This document shows positions 1 to 9,157 of a DNA stretch of 64,000 nucleotides, one piece after another. Numbering within the stretch: the stretch's first letter is position 1; the number at the start of each line of letters is the position of its first letter. The stretch lies in assembly GCA_028688995.1 (NCBI GenBank), contig JAQTXB010000009.1, positions 56,441-120,440 on the forward strand. Direction: 5' to 3'. The notes beneath the pieces were generated by a model. The model ran no database searches. It saw only the letters and a list, made by a program, of their open reading frames with translations, and was not told where the DNA came from. The stretch comes from Aliarcobacter sp. (GTDB taxonomy: Bacteria; Campylobacterota; Campylobacteria; Campylobacterales; Arcobacteraceae). The position numbers and the translations under genes are program-made.

Positions 1-29
1 CTAAAGACTATTTTCAAAGGATTTAGAAT

Positions 30-3000
30 ATGGCTACTCAAGATATTAATGCAATATGTTCACAAATTTTAACAAGTGATGATTTAATAGTTAGCGAAGA
101 ACTATTTAAACAAGTGTTAGATGAAGGTGTTGTAACAAAAATATTAGATAATAAAAATGTGAAATACATTAAGATTTTCTCGAAAGAACAACTCTTTTTA
201 TCTTGTATTACACCACTTTTACATAGTTTAGGTTTTGAAATAATTGATGAAGTAACTTACAATGTAATGAATAAAAAAGATTTAATCTATATCTCTAGAT
301 TTAATCTAAATATTACAGATTTAGAAAAACTAGAAATTGCAAAACAAAATATCGAAGATATTATTACTTTCTCTTTAAAAGATAGAACAATCAAACCCTC
401 TAAAACTTTCTCATTAGTTTATCAAGAGAACTTTGACTTTAGAAAAATATATATTTTAAGAGCATTTATTTCATATATTGGACAAGCTGTTTTAAGCGTT
501 AATACAACTGCAATTTTAAATACATTAACAACACATCACTCTATAACTGCTTTATTCGTTGAGTATTTTTTAACAAAATTTGACCCTAAAATTCCACAAA
601 AAGAGGAGTTGTTAGAAAAAATTGAAGAAAAAATAAAAGAGAAAATAAAACTTGTTCCTCAAATTTTAGATGATAAAATCTTAAATATTATGGTGTTATT
701 TTTAAAATCTCTTTTAAGAACAAACTATTTTTTAAATAAAGAGACTCTATCTTTTAAAATTGATACAAAAACATTTGGAAAAGATTTAAAAGGACTACAG
801 CCAAATATTGAGAACTTTATTTACCATAGGGATTTTTATGGAATTCATTTAAGAATGACAAAGGTTTCAAGGGGAGGGCTTCGATGGTCTGATAGACATG
901 ATGATTACCGACAAGAGATAAAATCTTTGATGATTACTCAAGAGGGAAAAAACTCTATTATTATTCCAAGTGGAGCAAAGGGTGGATTTGTAATAAATAA
1001 AGATTCAAGCGAAGTTTCAAAAGAGTATTTCAAAGAAATTTATACTTTATTTATCAATGCTAACCTTGATTTAGTTGATAATATGATTGATGGAAAAATC
1101 GTAAAAAATCCTGATGTTGTTTGTTATGATGGTGATGATGCATATTTTGTTGTTGCTGCTGATAAGGGAACAGCTGCAATGAGTGATGTTGCAAATACAA
1201 TTGCTATTGGAAGAAACTATTGGTTAGGTGATGCTTTTGCTAGTGGTGGAAGTAATGGTTTTGGACATAAAGATTTAGGAATTACAGCCAAAGGTGCAAT
1301 GATTTCAACGCAAAGATTTTTCATAGAAGAGGGGATTGATATTCATAAACAAGAGATTTCAGTTGTTGGAATTGGTTCTATGAGTGGAGATGTTTTTGGA
1401 AATGGAATGATGGAATCTGAGAAATTCAAACTTCTTGGGGCTATTTCGCAAAAAGAGATTTTTATTGACCCAAATCCTGATTTAGAAAAATCATACTTAG
1501 AAAGAAAAAGACTTTTTGAATCACATGATGGTGGTTGGGCAAATTATGATTTATCTTTAATCTCTGAGGGTGGTGGAGTTTTTAAAAGAAGCGATAAACA
1601 AATTGAATTAACTCCTCAAATACAAGAACTTATTAAATGTACTAAAAAAACAATTTCAGGGGAAGAGCTTTGTAGAAAACTTCTTACATTAGATGTTGAT
1701 TTATTATTTAATGGTGGAGTTGGAACTTATGTAAAAGCAAGTGATGAAAATAGTCTTGATTTAGGTGACAAACAAAATGAAGCAGTAAGAGTTGATGCAA
1801 GTGATTTAAAAGCAAAAATTGTTTGTGAGGGTGGAAATTTAGGTTTCACACAAAAAGCAAGAATTGAATTTGCTCTAAATGGTGGAAGAATAAATCTTGA
1901 TGCTATTGATAATGCAGCGGGAGTTAATACATCTGACCATGAAGTAAACTTAAAAATTTTATTAAATATCATTAAAAATCAAGGTATTTTAAATGAAAGA
2001 CAAACAAATGAAACTCTACACTCTTTAACACAAGCTGTTGTGCAATTAGTTCTTAGAAGTAACTATGACCAAGCTTGTATGATTTCAATTGATGAACAAT
2101 TCTCAAGAAAATATCCAAATGATTATCTAAAATCTATCGAAGTATTAGAAAATGAGGTTGAGGCATTTAATAGAAGAGATTTTTATATTCCAAAAAATGA
2201 AAACATCAGTGATATTGTTGATATAAATGGCTCAATTGTGAGACCTGTTTTAGGTTCATTGTTATCATATTGTAAAATATTTATTAAAAAAATATTATTA
2301 GAATCAGCCCTTATTGATGAAGCTTTTTGCCAACAATATTTATTTAGATATTTTCCAAAAACATTTGTTGGAGCTTATGAGCAACAAATTGCAAATCATC
2401 CACTAAAAAGAGAAATAATTGCAACTATGATGGCTGATATTGTTATAAATCATCAAGGAATTACTTTTATTTCAGATTATGCAAAACTTGGCAATGATAA
2501 ATTTTTATTAAAAATTAAATCATATTTAGTTCTAAAATTACTATTTGGTTCAAAAGAAATTAGAGAAAAAATCTATGCTCAAGATGCAATTATGCCTATT
2601 GATGAACAATATAAATTAATAAATAAACTTGAATATGTTTTATATGCTAGTACAAAATGGATGGTTAAATATCTACAAAAAAATCAGTTAGATTCTGTTC
2701 ATATACTTGACCATAAAGCAGAACTATTTGCACTTTTATCAGAAGTACACAATGAAAAAGTTGAAGTTATTATTGAAGGTGATAATGAGTTTAATAAATT
2801 TTATAGTGTAATTGATTATTTAAGATTTGCAATTGCTGCAATTATTATTAAAGAGAACACTCCACACTCATTTAAAGACGTTATTGTGTTGTTTTATTCA
2901 TTAATCCATGAATTTAATATCTTAGATATTATTGTTGCTTTAAATAAAGTTAAAATAACAAGTTCAACTGATATGGCTTTAAGAAATCAAGTTTTACAAT

Positions 3001-3215
3001 TTGTTGAGTATATTGTTGTTCACTATACAAAAAGAATATTAGATTTCCAAAGGGTAAATGAAGCTCCTGATGTTGCATTTGCTAATTTTATTGCTAATGA
3101 AAAACAAGTATTCTTCAAAATAAGAGACCATTTAGATACATTTATGGTAAAAGAGAACAAAGATATTAGAGATATTACGGTAACTGTTAATCAGTTAATG
3201 GTATCATTAATATAA
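30..3215 (+). CDS. NAD-specific glutamate dehydrogenase, large type
   Basis: Oxidative deamination of L-glutamate to 2-oxoglutarate and ammonia with NAD, in the cytoplasm. At 1061 residues it belongs to the large glutamate dehydrogenases, not the 450-residue GdhA class. The catalytic core is clear: an SRGGLRWSDR segment near residue 280, the substrate-lysine motif PSGAKGG near 312, a glycine-rich nucleotide-binding stretch GIGSMSGDVFGNGMM near 446, and CEGGNLGFTQKARIEF near 597. The N-terminal 250 and C-terminal 350 residues are the poorly conserved regulatory parts of such enzymes. The ATG at 30 follows AAAGGA at a good distance. A small membrane protein and an outer-membrane protein follow on the same strand. 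The role in glutamate catabolism is family knowledge. Confidence 0.93.
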   Translation: MATQDINAICSQILTSDDLIVSEELFKQVLDEGVVTKILDNKNVKYIKIFSKEQLFLSCITPLLHSLGFEIIDEVTYNVMNKKDLIYISRFNLNITDLEKLEIAKQNIEDIITFSLKDRTIKPSKTFSLVYQENFDFRKIYILRAFISYIGQAVLSVNTTAILNTLTTHHSITALFVEYFLTKFDPKIPQKEELLEKIEEKIKEKIKLVPQILDDKILNIMVLFLKSLLRTNYFLNKETLSFKIDTKTFGKDLKGLQPNIENFIYHRDFYGIHLRMTKVSRGGLRWSDRHDDYRQEIKSLMITQEGKNSIIIPSGAKGGFVINKDSSEVSKEYFKEIYTLFINANLDLVDNMIDGKIVKNPDVVCYDGDDAYFVVAADKGTAAMSDVANTIAIGRNYWLGDAFASGGSNGFGHKDLGITAKGAMISTQRFFIEEGIDIHKQEISVVGIGSMSGDVFGNGMMESEKFKLLGAISQKEIFIDPNPDLEKSYLERKRLFESHDGGWANYDLSLISEGGGVFKRSDKQIELTPQIQELIKCTKKTISGEELCRKLLTLDVDLLFNGGVGTYVKASDENSLDLGDKQNEAVRVDASDLKAKIVCEGGNLGFTQKARIEFALNGGRINLDAIDNAAGVNTSDHEVNLKILLNIIKNQGILNERQTNETLHSLTQAVVQLVLRSNYDQACMISIDEQFSRKYPNDYLKSIEVLENEVEAFNRRDFYIPKNENISDIVDINGSIVRPVLGSLLSYCKIFIKKILLESALIDEAFCQQYLFRYFPKTFVGAYEQQIANHPLKREIIATMMADIVINHQGITFISDYAKLGNDKFLLKIKSYLVLKLLFGSKEIREKIYAQDAIMPIDEQYKLINKLEYVLYASTKWMVKYLQKNQLDSVHILDHKAELFALLSEVHNEKVEVIIEGDNEFNKFYSVIDYLRFAIAAIIIKENTPHSFKDVIVLFYSLIHEFNILDIIVALNKVKITSSTDMALRNQVLQFVEYIVVHYTKRILDFQRVNEAPDVAFANFIANEKQVFFKIRDHLDTFMVKENKDIRDITVTVNQLMVSLI

Positions 3216-3250
3216 GTTTTGTATAGTCACAAAAATAAAAAGGATTTTTT

Positions 3251-3451
3251 ATGAATAAATTAAATAAGGGTGAACCTAGTTTAGAAAAAATTGATGATTA
3301 CAATGGAAATGAATCTAAACAAAAAAGAAATACTGTAAGATTTGTGGTGATTTTTTGTTTAATTGTTGGTGGAATTTTCGCCTATTTAAAAACTACTTCT
3401 GTTCCTAATGATTATGTAGGAACACAAGAACAATCAGATATTAAAAAATAA
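3251..3451 (+). CDS. Small single-span membrane protein, unknown
   Basis: A 66-residue protein I do not recognise. Residues 1-27 are charged and hydrophilic (several Lys and Glu, QKRN just before the membrane). Residues 29-46 form one hydrophobic helix (FVVIFCLIVGGIFAYL), and a short polar tail follows. The positive charge before the helix suggests an N-in, C-out topology. It has a strong AAAAAGGA Shine-Dalgarno and starts 35 nt after the glutamate dehydrogenase stop, so it is probably read from the same transcript. The outer-membrane protein gene follows after 14 nt. Confidence 0.7.
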   Translation: MNKLNKGEPSLEKIDDYNGNESKQKRNTVRFVVIFCLIVGGIFAYLKTTSVPNDYVGTQEQSDIKK

Positions 3452-3465
3452 AAAGGGAAATGTAT

Positions 3466-3948
3466 ATGAAAAAAAGTTTGGTAGTAATTTCATTAATAGC
3501 AGGTTTTGCATCTGTGTTAACTGCAAATGAATTTGATACAAAAATATCAGTTGGTGCAACTGCCGCAAAAATAGATGGTGATAGTTACACACAATATGGT
3601 ATTGGTTATACATCAAATACTAGAATGGATAATGGTATTATTTTAGGTTTTGGAAACAGTTTATCTTACGGTAGTGCAAAAAATGGTGTTGAAGTAATTA
3701 GTGCTGATATGGATTTAAGAGCTGGTTATGAAATAGTTGAGAATTTAACTGGTTTCGCACTAGGAACTGGTGTAGCTCAAAGTGTTGATAGTGGCTCAGC
3801 ATTAGGTCTTGGATATGGTGGTTCTTTAGAGTATAGACTTACTTCAAATGTATCACTTGAGGGAAGTTATAAAACTGTAGATATGTATGATTCTCCAAGA
3901 GATTATACTTATGACACATCAAAACTTGCAATAAAGTTCAACTACTAA
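3466..3948 (+). CDS. Outer-membrane beta-barrel protein (small porin-like)
   Basis: A 160-residue exported protein. Residues 1-20 are a Sec signal peptide (MKKSLVVISLIAGFASVLTA, likely cut after LTA). The mature part alternates short amphipathic strands with Gly, Ser and Asn turns and ends in an aromatic residue (KLAIKFNY), the usual C-terminal signature of barrels inserted by BamA. About eight strands would fit the length. I chose ATG 3466 over ATG 3460 because the AGGGA Shine-Dalgarno at 3454-3458 then lies about 7 nt upstream; from 3460 it would lie only 1-2 nt away. The stop codon is inside a hairpin (3933-3960). The substrate, if any, cannot be told. Confidence 0.75.
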   Translation: MKKSLVVISLIAGFASVLTANEFDTKISVGATAAKIDGDSYTQYGIGYTSNTRMDNGIILGFGNSLSYGSAKNGVEVISADMDLRAGYEIVENLTGFALGTGVAQSVDSGSALGLGYGGSLEYRLTSNVSLEGSYKTVDMYDSPRDYTYDTSKLAIKFNY

Positions 3949-3960
3949 AAGTTGAACTTT
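3933..3960 (+). terminator. Hairpin at the outer-membrane protein stop, abutting the next start
   Basis: AAAGTTCAAC and GTTGAACTTT form a perfect 10-bp stem with an 8-nt loop that holds the stop codon. Only three T residues follow, so as a terminator it is weak. The right arm touches the ATG of the SagB-type gene at 3961, so it may instead affect translation of that gene. Confidence 0.55.
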
Positions 3961-5262
3961 ATGTTAATACCCTTAAACAGCTACCACCAAAACACAAAAC
4001 ACTCATATAATTCAATACGAACAAATCCAAATAGAGTAGATTGGAATAATCCACCAAATAAATTTAAATTTTATTCAAAAGATTATAAAAGAGTTCATTT
4101 AAACTCAGAAAATAAAAACTATAATTTTTTGTATTTAATTAGTGGAATAAGTGCTAAAAAGACTTACCCAGGTGTTGAATATTATCTAAGAGTAAATCCA
4201 AGTGCTGGAGCTTTATATCCAAATGAAGTCTATTTTCAAGTACGAAATATTGATGGTTTTGAAGATGGAATTTATCATTTAGAAGTTGGAAGTTCAAGTG
4301 CTGTGTTACTTTATAAACTTGAACCTAATGAGGGAATAGAAAATCTTTTAAATCTATCATATAGTGTTGATGGTTTTATATTTTTTATTTCATCTTTATA
4401 TTTTAGGTCTTCTTGGAAATATAAAAATAGGGCGTTTAGATATTGTTTATTGGATGCTGGACATTTAATTGGAACAATGGAAGCTAGTTCTTATTTATTT
4501 GATAAGAATTTTGAGATTTTATATGATTTTTCAAAAGAGAAGTTAAATGAGTTTTTTAGCTTTGATGAGAAAGAATTTTTTACTTCTATTGTGATTGTTG
4601 GAGATAAAAAAGAGTCTAAAAAAGAGAGTTTTTTATTGGAACTTCCAACTTTAGATGGAGCAAGTTATGTTGATGAAAATATCTGTTTTTTTGAAAAAAA
4701 TGAGATGGTTGAAATTGCTTATAAAGAGAGTTTAAAAATTTGTGATAAAAAAGCTCAAGAAAAAAGAGCTGTATTTAATTTTCAAAAACAAAGACTTCAA
4801 GATACTATTTTTAAAAGAAGATCAATACGAGAGTTTACAAAACAAAGTATTTCTAAACTTCAATTCGAATCAATAATGGGTGTTGTAAATCAAGCAATAA
4901 AAAGTGATTGCGATGAGCAAGTTGATATTTATTACACTATAAATAGAGTTGAAGGAATGATTTTAGGTCTCTATAAAAATGGTGAATTACTTAAAACTGG
5001 AGATTTCAACTCAAAAGCTGGATATTTATGTTTAGAACAAGATTTAGGAAAATCAAGTGCAGTTACTTTTTTCTTAACGTCAAAAGCTAAAAACTACCAA
5101 GAGCTTTATCAAAAAGCTGGACTTCTTGGACATAGACTTTATATTGCTTCAAACTATTTAGATATTGGTTGTAGTGGAATAGGAGCTTATTATGATGATG
5201 AAGTTTGTGAGTTTATTGAAGAAAATACAATGGTTCTATACGCTTTAGCTATTGGAAACTAA
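3961..5262 (+). CDS. SagB/ThcOx-type nitroreductase-family dehydrogenase
   Basis: A flavin-dependent oxidoreductase of the SagB type, 433 residues from ATG 3961, with two tandem nitroreductase folds. The first (about 40-220) begins after the family opening YHQNTKHSYNS and DWNNPPNKFK and contains GALYPNEVY. The second (about 280-433) has the nitroreductase signature RRSIREFTKQSIS and the C-terminal LDIGCSGIGAYYDDE. SagB proteins oxidise azolines to azoles in peptide natural-product clusters, but many stand-alone homologues have unknown substrates. No YcaO, precursor peptide or protease gene lies nearby, so I would not infer peptide modification. No Shine-Dalgarno precedes the ATG; a hairpin does. 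A TTG at 3952 lies inside that hairpin and is less likely to be the start. Confidence 0.82.
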   Translation: MLIPLNSYHQNTKHSYNSIRTNPNRVDWNNPPNKFKFYSKDYKRVHLNSENKNYNFLYLISGISAKKTYPGVEYYLRVNPSAGALYPNEVYFQVRNIDGFEDGIYHLEVGSSSAVLLYKLEPNEGIENLLNLSYSVDGFIFFISSLYFRSSWKYKNRAFRYCLLDAGHLIGTMEASSYLFDKNFEILYDFSKEKLNEFFSFDEKEFFTSIVIVGDKKESKKESFLLELPTLDGASYVDENICFFEKNEMVEIAYKESLKICDKKAQEKRAVFNFQKQRLQDTIFKRRSIREFTKQSISKLQFESIMGVVNQAIKSDCDEQVDIYYTINRVEGMILGLYKNGELLKTGDFNSKAGYLCLEQDLGKSSAVTFFLTSKAKNYQELYQKAGLLGHRLYIASNYLDIGCSGIGAYYDDEVCEFIEENTMVLYALAIGN

Positions 5263-5293
5263 AGTTTATCTCTTATTCAAAAGAGATAAACTT
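5262..5293. terminator. Bidirectional hairpin between convergent genes
   Basis: AAGTTTATCTCTT pairs with AAGAGATAAACTT around a 6-nt loop (13-bp stem). It starts at the stop of the SagB-type gene and includes the last codons and stop of the facing GGDEF-EAL gene. Confidence 0.6.
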
Positions 5294-7828
5294 GTTACTT
5301 GGTTTTCCAATGTGGTAACCTTGATAATAATCGATTTCTAACTCATCTAAAATTTCAACTATCTCTTGATTTTCAACAAATTCTGCAATAGTATGTATGT
5401 TTAACTCTTTTGCTAAAGTTACAATACTATTTACAAAAGCTCTATCTTTTTCATCTTTGTTAATATTTATAATAAAATCACCATCGATTTTTACATAATC
5501 AATAGGGAATTTTTTAATATAATGGAATGATGAGAACCCAGAACCAAAGTCATCAATAGCAAATTTATATCCATCAGCTTTTAGATTATGTACAAATTTT
5601 TCCAACAAAGAGAAGTTTTTAACTGTTTCCCTTTCAGTGATTTCAAATACTATTTTTTCCCTTTTGATGTTATATTTATTAACAAAATCATTTATTTTAT
5701 TAATAAAATCACCCATAATTAAAGATTTTGGAGATAAATTAATAAATAAAATTCCCTCATATTGTGTTCGTTGAATCTCTTTGAAAGCTTTTTCAATAAC
5801 CATTAAATCCATAGTATTTATAAGGCCTCTTGCTTCTGCAATCTCAATAAATTCAAAAGCAGAAACAATTCTTCCATCTTGATTTATTCTCATTAATAAT
5901 TCGTGGATTACTAAATCATTTTTTGAATTAGCTGGTTTTATTGGTTGGAAATATGGATGAATTTCATCATTTTCAATAGCTCTAATTAAAAGAGAAGATT
6001 TTTCTTGATTTGTTTTTAAAATATTAGAAACATCATTTTCATTTGGAATTTTAATAGAGTTTTTTCCCTCTTCTTTTGCTTGATACATCATTGAATCAGC
6101 AATTATAAACATATCTTTTTGTGATAAAGTATGTATTGGATAAACACAAATACCAACAGAAATAGTAATACCAACCCTTGAACCATCTGGCGCAATAAGT
6201 TTTTCAGCTTCAATTCTTTTTGAGATTCTATTAGCAACCGTTAGTGCTCCATTTTCATCACATTCAGGAAGAATAATTGTGAACTCATCTCCTCCATATC
6301 TTGCAACTATATCTTCATCTCTTTTTTCTTCTTCAAGAATATTTGCTACTGTTTGTAAGAATTTATCTCCAAAAGCATGACCAAAGTTATCATTAATAGG
6401 TTTGAAGTTATCACAATCAATCACCATTAAAGCAAATGGATATTCATGACGTGCTGCTCTTTTAATTTCATAAGCCATCATATCATTAAATACTCTTTGA
6501 TTAAATAAATCAGTTAGTGGATCCCTTGCTGCGTAATACTCTAAATCTTGAGTATATTTATGAATAGCTTTTACTGAACCTACAAGATTTGCCATTGTTG
6601 TTAAAATTGAATCAATTACAATATATCTAACTGGATCACTTGCAAAAACAGATTGTAAACCAATTCCTACGATTCCTCCAATTTTTGGAGTATCTAAAAA
6701 TAGAGATTTTGAACGATACTCAATCTCTTCTTCAACTAAGTCATTTAAACAATTATTTCTATCTGCAACCACATGTTTTATTGTAAAATCAGTCATCTCT
6801 TTGAAATATTCTGAATCTTTTATTGTTCTATTTATATAAGCATCAAAAACCTCTTTTTGATGATCTTTTGGCATTCCTAACCAAAAAATATCAACTTCAA
6901 ATTGATCTTCTCCAACTCTGAAAATTGTCATTAAAGTATAAGTTTCCATAATTTTATTTATTTCTATTAATAAATCACAAATATACTCTCGCCAATCTTT
7001 TACCACATCAGAAGTGATAATAAATTTATCTAAAAGTCTAATTTCAAACTCTAATAGCTCTTTATCCACAGCTACAATTTTTAGTTTTTCAGCCATTAAA
7101 TCTACATTTTCAACAATTTCATTAAACTCTTTGAAATATAAATCGATGTTTTTTGAGTCAAAGGCTTTAAAATCTTGCACTGAATTTATATTTTGTACTT
7201 TGTCATTAAAAAGTGATAGACTATCAAGTATCTGTCTTGTTGTATATCTTGTTGATAAAAATGCCATAATATAAAATATAGGAACAATAATTAGGAAAAA
7301 TGCAATATATTGATATTTAGATTCTGTAAAAATTGAATTTAAATTTTGTTTTACTTCCAATGCTCCAAGAACTTCACCTGCTTGAACATTCACGTGACAA
7401 GCTTTACAATCATTTGTAGCTTTTAAAGGCATAATATTTCTTACGATATTATTTTGAAAATCATCATATTTTTCTATTTTTCCATTTAAAATATCAACTA
7501 GAGTTGAATCTTTTGCTTTTTCATCAATATCTCCAAAAAGTTGTCTTACTTTATCCCCTCGATAAATATTAATTTCATAATTACTACTTTCAAAGTTTTT
7601 TTCTAAAGATTTTGTAAATAGTTTTACATCATCTTTGCTCCAACCTTTTCTCATTACTTGATACATTGATGAAAAAACTTGATTTGATATTGCATCGGAA
7701 TGTTTTAAAGCTTCCTGTTTTGTGAGGGTTGTATGTAGATAAGTACTAAAAATAAAACAGATTAGAAAAATTAATGTAACTAATATTATCTGTCTTGAAA
7801 AGATGTAATTTTTGAAAGTCTTTTTCAT
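5273..7828 (-). CDS. GGDEF-EAL c-di-GMP protein with c-type haem motif in its periplasmic sensor
   Basis: An 851-residue inner-membrane protein that probably makes and/or degrades c-di-GMP. Two membrane helices (about 11-29 and 170-190) enclose a periplasmic sensor. Within it, MPLKATNDCKACH near residues 131-143 carries a CXXCH motif for covalent haem c, followed by GEVLGALEV, the pattern of Tll0287/DUF3365-like haem sensors. A coiled and GAF-like region follows (about 240-430). The GGDEF domain has an intact GGDEF motif near 512. The EAL domain has ELL in place of EAL near 643 but keeps NLSPKS, EITE, the DDFGSG loop, KIDGDF and the late YYQGYH, so phosphodiesterase activity is plausible. Haem ligation implies redox, NO or O2 sensing, which is inference. 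The start ATG at 7828 opens directly into a signal-anchor. Confidence 0.88.
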   Translation of the reverse strand: MKKTFKNYIFSRQIILVTLIFLICFIFSTYLHTTLTKQEALKHSDAISNQVFSSMYQVMRKGWSKDDVKLFTKSLEKNFESSNYEINIYRGDKVRQLFGDIDEKAKDSTLVDILNGKIEKYDDFQNNIVRNIMPLKATNDCKACHVNVQAGEVLGALEVKQNLNSIFTESKYQYIAFFLIIVPIFYIMAFLSTRYTTRQILDSLSLFNDKVQNINSVQDFKAFDSKNIDLYFKEFNEIVENVDLMAEKLKIVAVDKELLEFEIRLLDKFIITSDVVKDWREYICDLLIEINKIMETYTLMTIFRVGEDQFEVDIFWLGMPKDHQKEVFDAYINRTIKDSEYFKEMTDFTIKHVVADRNNCLNDLVEEEIEYRSKSLFLDTPKIGGIVGIGLQSVFASDPVRYIVIDSILTTMANLVGSVKAIHKYTQDLEYYAARDPLTDLFNQRVFNDMMAYEIKRAARHEYPFALMVIDCDNFKPINDNFGHAFGDKFLQTVANILEEEKRDEDIVARYGGDEFTIILPECDENGALTVANRISKRIEAEKLIAPDGSRVGITISVGICVYPIHTLSQKDMFIIADSMMYQAKEEGKNSIKIPNENDVSNILKTNQEKSSLLIRAIENDEIHPYFQPIKPANSKNDLVIHELLMRINQDGRIVSAFEFIEIAEARGLINTMDLMVIEKAFKEIQRTQYEGILFINLSPKSLIMGDFINKINDFVNKYNIKREKIVFEITERETVKNFSLLEKFVHNLKADGYKFAIDDFGSGFSSFHYIKKFPIDYVKIDGDFIININKDEKDRAFVNSIVTLAKELNIHTIAEFVENQEIVEILDELEIDYYQGYHIGKPSNKFISFE

Positions 7829-7960
7829 ATTATGAATCCTAAAAAAGTGAATGTTTGTATATTAGCGAAAAAAAGTTAATTTATAACTATAAACTAAGAT
7901 AAAATATTATTTAATTCAAAAAAAGCTTGTGAAAGTGAGTTAATAATTGTTATTAATTAA

Positions 7961-7982
7961 TAAAAATGGGACTTTTCCCATT
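7961..7982 (-). terminator. Terminator after the truncated haemoglobin gene
   Basis: Read on the minus strand, AATGGGA, the 4-nt loop AAAG, then TCCCATT and a T-rich tract just after the globin stop. A 7-bp stem with three G-C pairs and a U-run fits an intrinsic terminator. Confidence 0.75.
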
Positions 7983-7986
7983 CTTA

Positions 7987-8421
7987 TTAATCTTGAGGAG
8001 TGTTTACCATCCAGATTGAAAAAATATCTAAATAGTTCCAAAAAGATTGTTTTAAATCATCTGGCATATCAATAGGTTCTAATACTTTGATATAAGATTC
8101 AAGCCAAATTAATCTAGCTTCTGAAGTAATCTTAAATGCAGCATGTCGTCCAGCCATCATTGGAGCACCACGACTTTGATTAAAATAATCAGGTCCTCCA
8201 CAAATTTGAATGAAAAAATCAGCAGAGTGTTTTTTTGCCATTTCAAAGCCTTCATCAGTTGGAGGAAATAATCCTCTAATATTACTTTGTTTTAACAAAT
8301 CATAATGATCAGAAATTATCTGTCTCATTTTTTCTTCACCTAAAAATTTTAAAACTTCAGGTACTGGTTTTACAACAGGAGGTCTTTCTCCTATTTGTGC
8401 TTGAGTTATAGTAAATTGCAT
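7987..8421 (-). CDS. Group II-like truncated haemoglobin
   Basis: A 144-residue single-domain globin. The proximal region PMMAGRHAAFKITSEARLIW gives the F8 histidine (RH) followed by the G8 tryptophan (IWLESY), the arrangement of group II truncated haemoglobins. The pattern GGPDYFNQSRGAP before it is also typical. Campylobacter jejuni carries a group III protein (Ctb); this one looks different. Such globins bind O2 and NO, and the likely job is NO or oxygen management in a microaerophile (inference). It is a single-gene unit: AAAGG precedes the ATG and a terminator follows the stop. The letA-like operon is divergent from it. Confidence 0.85.
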   Translation of the reverse strand: MQFTITQAQIGERPPVVKPVPEVLKFLGEEKMRQIISDHYDLLKQSNIRGLFPPTDEGFEMAKKHSADFFIQICGGPDYFNQSRGAPMMAGRHAAFKITSEARLIWLESYIKVLEPIDMPDDLKQSFWNYLDIFSIWMVNTPQD

Positions 8422-8526
8422 TTTTATTAACCTTTAAAAAATAGTAGTTTATTGCATAATTGCATTTGTATAATACAATATATTTAATTTTAAAGAGTTT
8501 TTAGAATGAAAAAAAGTTTACTATGT

Positions 8527-8532
8527 TAGAAT
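8527..8532 (+). promoter_or_regulatory. Putative -10 box of the letAB-like operon
   Basis: TAGAAT preceded by TG one base upstream (extended -10 form), 25 nt before the first letA-like start codon. No -35 is visible, as is usual for sigma-70 promoters in Campylobacterota. AAGGG at 8546-8550 serves as Shine-Dalgarno. Confidence 0.5.
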
Positions 8533-8557
8533 GCCAAAACTAAAAGGGTAGAATTTT

Positions 8558-9157
8558 ATGGACAAAAATATTGATGATATAGTAGAGTGTTATAATTGTG
8601 GTTTATTTATAAAAAAACACCAAGAAATAACTACTACACAAAGATGTCCTAGATGCAATAGTAAAATAAAAGCTGAAAAAAAACACAGCAATGACTCTTT
8701 ATATTATTCTATTTCTGCACTTTTATTATTTGGACTTTTAAATATTTATCCAATTATTACATTAAATATAAATGAAAATGAATTAAGAGCTACTTTAATT
8801 GGAACTGTTTTGATTTTATTTGAAGAAAATTTCTTTTTTGTGGCACTTATAGTTTTTTTTACAATTATCCTAGCTCCCATTTTAAACTCTTTAGTAATAA
8901 TATTTGCTTTTATTCAAGATAAGACTAATATAAGACTTTTTACAGATACTTTACTTCATGATAGTTTTCATTTTTTTAGACATTGGGGATTTATTGAAGT
9001 GTTTATTATAAGTGTTATTGTTACATATATAAAACTAATTGGAATGGTTAGTTCAACAAAATTTGATATTGGTTTTTATGTTATGTTGGCTTATATTTTT
9101 TGTTTTTATATGTCAAATAGAAAATTTGAGGGTAAAAGTGTATTTGATGAGGAATAA
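8558..9157 (+). CDS. PqiA/LetA-like protein, first half
   Basis: A 199-residue inner-membrane protein of the PqiA family. It opens with a zinc ribbon (CYNCG and CPRCN near residues 12-36), followed by about four membrane helices (55-75, 90-125, 140-165, 170-190). E. coli LetA (YebS) and PqiA are single proteins of about 420 residues with two such ribbon-plus-membrane modules. Here each module is a separate gene. LetA hands lipids to the periplasmic LetB tube that connects inner and outer membranes. The gene is directly followed by the second half with no gap (TAA then ATG at 9158). It is the first gene of a five-gene run. Confidence 0.85.
   Translation: MDKNIDDIVECYNCGLFIKKHQEITTTQRCPRCNSKIKAEKKHSNDSLYYSISALLLFGLLNIYPIITLNINENELRATLIGTVLILFEENFFFVALIVFFTIILAPILNSLVIIFAFIQDKTNIRLFTDTLLHDSFHFFRHWGFIEVFIISVIVTYIKLIGMVSSTKFDIGFYVMLAYIFCFYMSNRKFEGKSVFDEE

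Noticed and set aside
3952..3960. TTG start for the SagB-type gene
   Set aside because: It lies within the right arm of a hairpin and has no Shine-Dalgarno. ATG 3961 fits the family start better.
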